This document shows, one piece after another, positions 15,101 through 27,100 of a stretch of 64,000 bases of DNA. Position 1 is the first letter of the stretch. Each line of letters opens with the position of its first letter. The position numbers and the translations under genes were made by a program. The stretch is from NCBI GenBank assembly GCA_903813345.2, contig CAIIXF020000001.1, positions 53,401,885-53,465,884 of the forward strand. Direction: 5' to 3'. The notes under the pieces were generated by a model. That model did no database searches. It saw only the letters and a list, made by a program, of their open reading frames with translations, and was not told the origin of the DNA. The stretch comes from Owenia fusiformis. Its lineage: Eukaryota; Annelida; Polychaeta; Sabellida; Oweniidae.

Positions 15101-18100
15101 AAACAACAATTAAGAAAATGAATGAGCATTAAACGACAAATTACACAAATAGTATACCTGGCTTTATCATTGCATTAGATAACCCATGTAGCGACTGTGG
15201 CAGTCCGTCGGTTAAAACATGTGCTCCTCCACCTCCCACCACTTCTCCCCCTTCGACAACTACGCTACCAACACCCGCGACAATCACAACCGAACAAATA
15301 GCCATAACAACAGATACAACAGAACCCTTACAACAAACAACTACTACTACTCTGCCTCCAACCACCTCCACTATAGACCCTACATTAGCTCATCCATGGC
15401 TAGTAAGAATAGAAAATGCTGGGAAGAAATGTTCGGGTACTTTGGTAACACGGTGCCATGTAATGACATCATCCAGTTGTGTAAATCGTGACAAAGGAAT
15501 AAAGTAAGTCGTGACTTTTAAAGTACGCAAACTTGAATCTTTCAAAAACGAGACATGGCTTGTAGACTATATTGTATTCTCAAATGCAACTAACGCCTGT
15601 CGGCTACCAGATTTACCTGCTATTTCATGGGCAACTCATTTAAATATGAATAGTACTTGCCGCTATTCCATTCATATTTAAATGAATAAGTCATGAACTA
15701 TTAGATTAATCCGGTAGCCGACAGGGCGTTAGTTGCATTCGCGAATACAAGGATAGTTTCCTTCACTCACCATCCAGTATCATAACTGGTTGCAATAACA
15801 CATCAATATCGATAACTTTTGAAATGCAGGTAGTAAATATATTTTTATCTGGAATTATACCGATTTTAATATATAGTATCTCAGCTCTCCGTAATAGAAA
15901 ATACCAAACTAACGTTGAGATATCTTTTTCATTGTACGGCTTTCCATTTATCTAAAGAGTCTATGCTGGGGAACACAAAGTCGGCGATTTGGCTCAATTT
16001 CTACGTTCAAGTCCTGCTAACCCTAGGGAACACATCGGAGAAAAATCACTTGGTGTAGCTGTATTTAAACTAGAAGACTGTTTCAACATAACTGAAGATG
16101 TAAATGTCATAAGTGTTATTGACACAACTCTTCCTGATGGCCTGAGCGGCGATTGGTTTGGATGGGGATCATCACACGATACAGTTGGAACATTAACTCA
16201 AGTCGTACAAACCGCCGTGTGTAATAAGAATGACTCTGGGATTATACTTAACAGCGGAGAGATTTGTGCGTCACCACAGACGGATTTTGATGATACTGGA
16301 GGCGCCCTTGTTATATCATCAGCCGGAGAAGCATGTCAGGTAAAAGTGCCTGGAATAAAATCATGTTTGTTGTTTTAATGTTCGAATGTAATGCTAAAGG
16401 TGGTTTGCAGCATATTTGTGAATGTGTTTAGAGAATATCAACCCATGGTCCAGTGATGGCTGGGCCACGTTTGTTAAAGGACAACTGAAATAGGTTTTCC
16501 CAACTTGCAGCTAAAGAAATGCGGTTTTCTTCATTGTAACGTGTCAAAATACATTTTTAAAAATTCTATTCATTCCTTTAGGTCAAAAATACCATTTCAT
16601 ATCTGTTTTCAATAAATTTTTAGTGACGTTATGATTTTTACATTTTTAGGTAGGCGTATCTCAACTAAACATCGTTGACCAAAGTGACTCGTCGGCTGTT
16701 ACACCATACAGTGATGTTTCTCAGTCAGGAATATTAGTGGATATGCTAACTACATTTATATCTGGTACATTACACTTAACTTGTGACATATACTATGGCA
16801 ATGAAAACTTGTATTAAATCTTGTAAATTCATTTTGAATAACACGAAGTCTAGTCTCGATTAAAAATATCTTTGATAACAAATGTTATGCATGCGGCATT
16901 ATGTAGGATGTCACTTTTTATTCAGACCATCCATGTGATACATGTGGCAGTGCTAGTGTTAGGATATGTACTTTACCTGCCCCACCAACTACTCCACCAC
17001 CACCATCTACAACGCCTTCTCCTACAACAACCCCTGAGCCAACGACAACAACTACGACACCAAGACCAGTAACAACACTACCACCTGGACTGCGTCATCC
17101 TTGGGTTGTCCGTATTGAAAATGCCAACAAGATTTGCTCAGGGGTCATCATTTCAAGTTGTCACGTATTAGCACCAAGTATATGTGTTAGGAAAAACCAG
17201 GGAATTATGTAAGTTGTCTCCAATTTATTCTCTTGTTCTCACCTCCGATGCTACAATACTTCACAGTGATATCAAAAGAAAAATATTGAACTGATGAAGA
17301 TACAACAAGTATAACAACGTCTAATAAATAAAATATGCCCTGAGGTGTAATGTTTTAATTAAGCAACAGTAACCAAAGTGATTAAGGTGTTTATCTTGTC
17401 ATTTTCAATTTCACATTGTCCTGCACAATCTCCAATTTTGCCAATCTAGCACATTTTGACGTATTTTATAAAAGAAGTGTTAGTTTAACTAACTGTTTTT
17501 ATATCCAGGGTCTATGCTGGGCAACATAGAAAATCGGACGAGGCTCAAATTCGGCAAGAATTCAACCCAGATAAAAGAGAAATCAAGGCAATAAAAGCAT
17601 TAAGTTTGACAGCATTCAAACTTGATAATTGTTTGGATATGTCATTTAAAGATGTAGATGTGATAAATATTGCTAGTATTGCGGTATCTGATAACACTAC
17701 TGTTGACTGGTGGGGATGGGGAGTATCTGATACGATAGGTAATACCTATGTTCGAATTGTTACTCATATTAGAAATCAATGATGAATATTAAACATCTCA
17801 GTAAGCCAATGGTGTGTGTGAAAATGATTGTTCTGATGCTCTTGTGTGGTTTCGGATCATGATAATGGATGTTTGATGGTGGGGATGGACAGCTTCCAAA
17901 TGTTCCTATGTGTATTTTAACATATTTGGGATGGTTGTGTATTTAAATGTTACTATTTCTTACTTTGTTTTTAATCTTCTATTCTCTCCAATTTATGGCA
18001 ACATGTGCTTACACAATGATAAGAATTCCAATAGATGCGCTTGCCATGATATCTTGAAGCTTTCTAACAATAAAAAACAGAAAAGGTCATAATGAATGCA

Positions 18101-21100
18101 ACTTTTGGTGTCACTTTGATATCGGCATCTTTGGCTTTTGTTTTATTGTTTATTTTTTGTTTTACAATAGATGTAATTTTGTAATGTGCATTTACTTCAT
18201 CATTTACGTTTAGGACACTTACAGATGACTGTTCGAAGTGAAGAATGTATGGAAGTGTTTAGTGGCACTTGGGACCCACTTCAGCAATGCGGGACACCAC
18301 CGACAGACAATGAGGATGTTGGAGGCTCCATTGTAAAATATGATGATTACGGTGATCCATGTTTGGTAAGCTCTATAGGATAGCGTCCGATTGCTTTCCG
18401 ATATGCTTTCATTATACAATTTTAGACCTCGCTTAGTGTTAACTGGCAAAATTGTATACCTTGAAAGTACTGTTGACCCAGAAGACGAAATACAATATAT
18501 CTACCGGAGGATATACCCTGTATCCAAAACCTCCCATTAAATAACCCTCATTTATACCATGGTCAGAGCAATATTAGGTACGTTAAATCAGGGGATAAAT
18601 CACACATTTGGGGAAGGGATGATATTGGGATTAGAGGGATAATATCATTTTTCTTATCTTATTCTTATCTTATCTCATTCAACAGAGGATTTTAGGTAGA
18701 TATTACTCTTGACCATGGTATAACGTCGTCGTTATTCACCTGCTAAGATGATATGAGGAATATCCCTCGGATGATATCAATATTTCACTCTGTCACTGCG
18801 TTCCCTCCTGAAATATTGATATCATCCTTGTGATATTCACCATATCAAATCCCTCCTGGTGAATAAGTTCTTTTTATCTCATTGTTGCAAGGATATATAT
18901 CGAATATCACGTGAAGATATATTTGCTATGTGGATCAAGATATCATATTTTAGCCCAAAAATCCCCAAACCATGGGATACCACTTCTTAAAAAGTGATAT
19001 TTGATGGTTTCAAAAGTGATATTCGATGGTTTGATTTTTTATTTTTCTAAACGATTTTCAATTTTTCTCAAAAGTAGCGGTTAACATTATCTAGTAGCGC
19101 ATTTTGATCAATTTTTAACTAACCTATCAAAGTTGAGTACTAATATTTCAACTGGGATATTAATTAGAGGTTATGTCACTATCATGGCCCGAGGTCTTAG
19201 TGATATATGGCCCGACCTTGGGAGGGACATTGATCTCTGAGAACCGAGGGCACATGTGTCACGGTAGTGACATAAACGATTTATAACATACCTTAATGAT
19301 GTAGACTGGTCAGAGAGTACCGTTTTCTTATAGAATTGACAAACAAATGGTTTGAAAATGATTGAAATGAGTTTAGAAATATTGCTCGCGCAGTTTTATC
19401 TTCGATTGATTGGTTATGACGTCAGCGCCTTGACCAATCAGAAAGTAAGCGGGCGCGGGCTTTTCAAAACTTATATTGGCCCGCTGTCTTGTGTACACTT
19501 TGCACTATACATCATCATAGGTATGTTATTGAACCAGTTTGAAGCAGCAATTGAGCATTTAAAAATCATTATATCAAAATGAACATTTAGTACATCATTA
19601 TATCAAATAACCATTTATCACATCATTATACCAATATAATAGTTCATGGTATGAAATCTCTAGGACGTAAAGGAGCTGGTTACGTAGCTCACGACATTTG
19701 ACCTAACATTAACATACCTACATATGTTCTTCCGGCTTTTAGGCTGAATTATGCCTGCCATTAACAGCAAATGACCAAAAAATAAAATCCCAATTTTTCA
19801 CAATTTGGAGTACACAATGCAACAGAGAATATTACAAAATGATTTTAAATATATGATTTAGGTTTCTAAGCTATAAGTTTGAGGTTATTTTTCTTATCAA
19901 TACCAAAAAATTATGTAATCAGGGTATCGACGTTTTGTATTGTTTCCCAGGTATTAATAAGATAAATGCTACAAATGAATCACTTTTACATTAGAATGAC
20001 AAATGCTTAAATTATGCTAGTTTTTCACAAAATTTTATATTATGATAATATATTTTTTGTTCGTATGCTTAAAATAACGGTCTGTGTATTATAAAAAAGT
20101 TCGAATCATAATATTTACGTTTTTTGACCCCTTGTGATGAAAGACATTTTTCGATCCGAAAGCCGGAAGTTTTTTTTCAGCAAAGTATTTTAAAAGAATC
20201 AAGACAAGTGCACCTCCATACAGTTGGACGGCACATTGCCTTAACCCATCAGCTTTATGACGTGCACTTCCGCGATGGACTATATCTTTACAACGGGAAT
20301 TTCAATTTTTTGTCAGTGTAGACATAAAAAGTTGCGGTCCTCTTACTCGCGCAGTTTTTAATATTTTCATTTGAAACTTGCAGGAACGGTGCTTTGAATC
20401 TAGCTCTCTACTCTTTGAAAACGTCATGTGTAATCAATACAGTTGACCTATTTATTTTTTGTCGTGAAAATATTATTTTTTTAGTTTATTTTTATTTTAC
20501 AACTTTTTGGGAAAAAATGTAACAAATTTTTATTTCTTGTCATATTTATCCGATATTTTGTCATCATGAAATTCGAGATTCTTTTTAATGATGGTGCAAA
20601 TTTCATAACAATTGATGAATTTTTATTATCAGTGTTATGTTTTCCAAAAAGGGTGTACCACTGTGCATGTTTCTTTAATTGACGGCACATTTGCTTTTAA
20701 TTGGGCGAACGTACAGGTCCCGGCGCAATAAGCTTTATTTGATTTAATACACTCAAAAATAAAGTTTGCTATCAAATCGGAATGTTCATAAAACATAAAC
20801 CTTGCCTTCGTTTTCCCAATTCTAAAAGCAGACCAAATAAACTATGATAATCGTTTGACTCTCGAGACTACAGAACTTGAACTTGAACATACTAAAATCG
20901 AAGTTGCCTATAGTTACGCTTGTAAAGTTAATTACATGTTTAACGGCCTGCTGAGTGAATGTATCTAATCAAATTTGTGACATACCCATAAGATCGTAGA
21001 TCACAATTCTAAGTTTAAATGTAATTTGGATTCGTAAGAAGTAATTCTATTTTAAACTTACCTTTGCTGTCTGAAAAAGATCAATATTCATAGACGAGGA

Positions 21101-24100
21101 TGTTGAAACCTATATTTCCTTTGAATGACCTGCATTTGTATTACGAAATGATCCTGTGGAGAAAAGTTGATGAATTCCAAACAGCTAGTTCTAGCAAATC
21201 TACTAGTATAAGCTTACTTTCTTTCTTATTTCAATGTTGAAAATATCTATTCAAATGTTTCATTTTTAAAATGATCTTGGCTTCCCTTAACTTAGATGTG
21301 TGACTTATGAAGAATGCTTTTTACCACATCAAACTTAAGACGTGAACTTGACAATTACTCGTGTTATAACGCGATTTTCTTTCATTTTCTACAAAAATGG
21401 TATGTTTTCGAAAGGTCACTTATGTTAATCTATCACCTTGGTATGATTGAAAATGAAAGAACTGAACCAAGTATTGTCGACTTGTTTGAATTATAAGATT
21501 TATTTTGATTGATTTAATCTCTTCTTGAATTTTAAAACTTTTGTCCGAATTACATCTGCTATGGAATTAAAGTTCAAATATACCTCAGAATTGCTTATTG
21601 AATTAACCTAGCAATTAATTTGAAAATAATTCTTTTCATAGGTTATATATCATAGATCATAGATATGTAAAAAATAAAAATGTGTTTTGAAAGATGAATT
21701 GATAACAAACGTTTTTGCACACGTGCCATTTCCACTTTCAGCCCACTTAAAGCACGAAATCCCGTATGACGTAATGTAACGAAAATGCTCAGATAATTGA
21801 TATTTTTTATTTTAATTCAACTCACATTGACCGTTCAGTTATGAACGTTTTTAAAGTTCTCATGTTAAAATAAATAAATATGTGGAAAGGCAATGGTTTA
21901 AAGCTTATGAAAATGTCAAAATCATAATTCAGTTTAAAAAAAAAGATATTGACATGCATTCACGCACATTTGACATTATCTCTTTTTGTGCGATTCAAAC
22001 ATAAAAATCTCATTACAGTTGTACATAAGAACCAATCTTAGCCATGCCTTTCTAATAAAGGAACTAAATTTGAATCGAAAAATAATTCTGTGTAAAGATG
22101 ATTCCCCATAGATATAATAAATGTCAAAAATGTCAAAAAAAATTATCAAAAATTAAATACTCACACGCTTTTAAGCACACCTTTTTCAGTTTTGCTCATA
22201 TAATTTACCTTGAAAACCAAGGAGACCGAACTCAATTTCTAAATACAACCTTGATACGTGTACCAGGTCTATAATTGCATTTTCTCATGGAAGGAATCAA
22301 GCAAAAATTATAAAAATAATTCTGCGTAGAGGTGATGCCTCACAAATAATATTGATGTAAAAAATTAATTCATTTCTTCAAAATTAAATACTGACACGCA
22401 TTTACGCACACATGACCTTTTCCAGTTTTGCACAGTATTTCATTGACCTTGAAAACCAATGAGACTGGACGCAATTGCCAAATACTTCGTTGATACGCGT
22501 GCCAGGTCTATAATTGCATTTTCTCATGGAAGGAATCAAGCAAAAATTATAAAAATAATTTTATGTTAAGGTGATGCTTCACAAATAATATTAATGTCAA
22601 AAAATGAATTCATTTCTTCAAAATTAAATACTGACACGCATTTACGCACACATGACCTTTTCCAGTTTTTCTTATTTCATCTACCTTGAAAATCAATGAG
22701 ACTGGATGCAATTGCCAAATACTTCTTTGATACGCGTGCCAGGTCTATAATTGCATTTTCTCATGGAAGGAATCAAGCAAAAATTATAAAAATAATTCTA
22801 TGTCAAGGTGATGCTTCACAAATAATATTTATGTCAAAAAATTAATTCATTTCTTCAAAATTAAATACTGACACGCATTTACGCACACATGACCTTTTCC
22901 AGTTTTGCTTATTTCATTTACCTTGAAAACCAATATGAGACTGGACGAAATTGCCAGATACTTCTTTGATACGCGTGCCAGGTCTATAATTGCATTTTCT
23001 CATGGAAGGAATCAAGCAAAAATTATAAAAATAATTCTATGTTAAGGTGATGCTTCACAAATAATATTTATGTCAAAAAATGAATTAATTTCTTCAAAAT
23101 TAAATACTGACACGCATTTACGCACACGTGACCTTTTTCAGTTTGCTTATTTCATTTACCTTGAAAACCAATATGAGACTGGACGAAATTGCCAAATACT
23201 TCTTTGATACGCGTGCCAGGTCTAGAATTGCATTTTCTCATGGAAGGAATCAAGCAAAAATTATGAAAATAATTCTATGTTAAGGTGATGCTTCACAAAT
23301 AATATTAATGTCAAAACTTTAATTCATTTCTTCAAATCCAAATACTGACACGCTTTTGCGCACACGTGACCTTTTCTTCTTTTGCTCATTTTATTTATCC
23401 TCAAAATCAGTAGGCCTAAATACATTGTCCGATACTTCTTTAATACGTGTCAGGTCTAAAATTGCAGTTTATCATGAAAGAAATCGAACAATTGTCATAA
23501 AATAATTATGTGTAAAGGTGACTGATGTTCTTCAGATTATATAAACATCAAAATTGTAATTCATTTATTGAAGGTTAAATATCCACATGCTTTTAGGCAC
23601 ACATAACCTTTTCCCTTTCGTTCATTTTATCTATCTTTAAAATCAGTGAGCCTGAACTCATTGCTAAATACTTTTTGATACGAGTCAGCTCCAGGTCTAA
23701 AATTGCATTTCATCATGGAGCAAATCGAGCAATCATTATGAAAATAATTCTGTGTAAAGGTGATGTTCCAAAGACAATATATATGTCAATTTGATAATTC
23801 AGTTACTCAAAATGAAATATCCACATGATTTTACGCACACATGATAATTTCCTGAATGACGCTACTTTTTGGATTCAACCATGCATATAACGTCGTAAAA
23901 TACACATTTCTACCGAAATTATGCCCAGCCGTTTTCGTAGAAAATGTAACAAATGAAGGCATTTTATCGGAACTGATTGATATTTGGTACTTATAGAATA
24001 TCGTATTTACTTTAACTTTTAAGCGATTCAGACATTTAAAAAAATTATGTTTAATCAATGTTAATTTCGCACGAATATAGGGTACAAAATGAGTGAAAGT

Positions 24101-27100
24101 CCCACGTGTTTGATTGCATTTTACTCCCATTTATGTGCATTTTTCTAACATTAAAACGAGATAGTTGGAAAGAAGAGATCAGTAGAATTCTATCTGTCAC
24201 TTTCATTTTCAAATGTTTAAATGTTTCCCGTTTCATTGGACCTCATAAAGATGGTAGCCAACGGACCAGAAACAAGTAGTGCGATGACGTCATATATCGC
24301 TACACCACTTTGATATTAAGTTTGGTAAACAACAATGGGTTTTTTCAATGTGCCGTCCTACTGATAAATATTGCTTCAAATGTTGCTGCGCTATAGTGTG
24401 CTACGGATCCTTCATATTAGGAAGTCATACCATGGACTATAACGGGAACCTGGTATGAATGAACCAGAGTAATGGGTTTACTGCATAACACATATTATTG
24501 GGTTATTGTATAGTCCATGGTATGAAATTCCTTGAACGCCTAATTAAGGAGCTGGTAACACAATATAGTGCAGGATATTACACATGCCCAGTATTGCTCT
24601 TTTATTACACATTACTATACCTAACACCTAGAAATGCATAAGATACTTTGTTTGTCCAATTGTATTGTTTAGTATATTTTTGAAAGTACCTTATTAACAT
24701 CTAACTTTCAACCGATAAACCATTAATAAGGAACAGACAAATAAAAACAAATACATAATCATTACTAATAAGCCAAATTGGTTGCTCATGAACACCAAAT
24801 GCAAGGTATAGTAGAGTGATTATAGCCGTTCAATATTCTTCGGCCTTTTGTGCCGAATAATGCATGTCATTAGCAGGGGCAAAAACATTAGAAAAACGAA
24901 ATCACCCTTTTTACAATTTGGATTACATACTGCTACTGAAAATTATATGAAATAAATGTTGAGTGTATTTTTTAAGTTTCTCAACTATGATTTGCGTAAT
25001 CAGCTCATCAACATTTTGAATTGTTTCTTCAATATTGGTGATGTAAATGGTATCGAAGAATAGTTTTATATAAGAATGAAATATGAAAAATGGGTCTTAA
25101 TACGTTTTGAGATATGGACTGTCATCATCAGGGATCAGCTATCAATGAAGGAGGACGTATTGCTCTTCATTGACTTACTGTGGCTTCGCCTAAAATTATT
25201 TTGCCCCTAGTTAGATATTGCTCGGTTGATTATAAAACAACCATTAAGACCTGGTCCAATTCACGAAGCTTTGAGAAAAACGCTTTTGATTTTCACTAAA
25301 AATGTGATGATAACCAGCAGTTATGTCAGAAAATGTGATAATATGCAGCAACGTCGAAAGAGAAATGTAAGGCTTTTGATTGCATACGTCTCTTATAAAC
25401 TATTAGACATGCCCTCTGAATATATAAAGGTTCTGATAACATTGGTCATTGTTTTATTAAACACAGGCAATTATTTATTGTTTGACTCATGGCGATGATA
25501 GGGATTAATTCTTAAAATAAAACTTTGAAATAGTAAAAACTTAAAATATTTGAAATTATGAAGTTTTTAAATAATACACACAATTTTATCAGTTCTACTT
25601 GACCAGTATTTAAAGAAATAAACAAAATATATACAATTTAATTTTGATATATAGTGATTATCCAATTTATTGAAAATATGCTTACATTAACGTGTCGAGT
25701 CTTATAAAATGTGTAAGAATTCAAATGAAAAAATTTACGTTTTTTGACCCCTTGTAATGAGAGGCATATTTCGATTCAAAAGTCCGTTTTTAAATTTTAA
25801 GTTTTTTTAGCGAACGGTTTTTTAAAAGAATCAAGACATATGGACCTACTTAAATAATGGTTCAAATGTTGCTGCACTATATTGTGTAACTGATATTCTT
25901 CATATTCCGGAGTCATGCCATGAATTGGTAAAGCGCCGTTTAAGGGACGGGGTAAAGCCGAAGCGGGTATTCTGGTCACGTTTGACATCACTCCAAATAT
26001 AAAAGTATAGGTTATAGAATTGAGATTGACAAACTATTTACTTCAATTATCACTTTTCATATTGAAAATATATAACATGCATGTAAACATGCAGAAACAT
26101 TATTCAGTTTTGTACTCTTGTTCTGTATTTCTTTGCCCTTACATAGTATTTGTAAATTTTTCCTTTCCTTTATACAGCTTCACCTATAGTATAGCTCCAA
26201 TTCAGCCACAACATGTTTGTATTCTTTTTTACTCCTATTATTTTCCTTTTTCTGGGACCCCAAAGACAGAGGCAGAAGATAGTACATGTAAATGCAGATA
26301 CAATTTCATTTACATTTTAGATTTACATCGAGGGATACCAATAATGACACTGGGGATGGATTCCTCATGTCTGACCTGTACTTTTATGAATTAATGACAA
26401 TAAAATCTGTTTATAAAAAGAACATTGACATACGTATTAATTATTTGGATAGGTCGGAACAGCAGCAGCAAACAGAGCCCAGTTGGACCCAGTGACATCT
26501 GAAGCGTTGTTTACAGTGACTCCATTCACTGACGTGTCAATCCCTGATGTGATCAATGACCTTAGACTTTACGTAGCAAGTACGATATTCTATAGTCTAG
26601 CTATAACCCCTTGCACAACAAGCGAGAAGGTGTTATTCAAGTAGAGGGGGTCACAACATCATGACAAAATGGCCTTCTATTTGCTTCACACTAGTATCAT
26701 ATTTCTGATTGAAGACAGAAAGATGTGATGAGTATCAGAATGGGGTCACAAAGGCTTGTAGCTAGACTAGATATATTTTACTCAATGTTGGTGCATATTC
26801 AGGGTGATCAATCACATTGGTCAATACTGTTATGCAGCAATTTTAGATCATCTATAATTTCAACATCTCTGATCATATACTGCAATTTTGAGCATCTTAT
26901 CGTTTGCAATTTTGAACATGTGTCTTAAAACAAGAAATTGACACTGAATTCTAATCAAAAATGCTAAAGGTGAATGAGATGAATGAGCGTTATTACAATT
27001 TTTGCGCAATGCCATGAAAATGAAATTCCAAACACCCGGATTTTAAATATTACATGCATATAATCATAGCCTAAATATTTTCAAATTGAATATGTGTACT

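Larger units (their letters stand above)
16926..26579 (+). other. Cys mini-module, Pro/Thr linker and divergent pseudo-trypsin unit 6
   Basis: Exons 16926-17208, 17509-17738, 18214-18365 and 26453-26579 encode 264 residues. It opens [15 protein letters not shown] with a Pro/Thr linker. [11 protein letters not shown] and [17 protein letters not shown] place Ile at the His position. The body exon is split by an extra phase-1 intron after [10 protein letters not shown], which no other unit has. The active-site loop reads NEDVGGSIV (Val for Ser). The final exon lies 8.1 kb away but fits: it starts in phase 0 with VGTAAANR, carries VTPFTDVS at the position of VTPYSDVS in units 3 and 5, and ends in phase 1. 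It is the most divergent unit. Confidence 0.75.
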
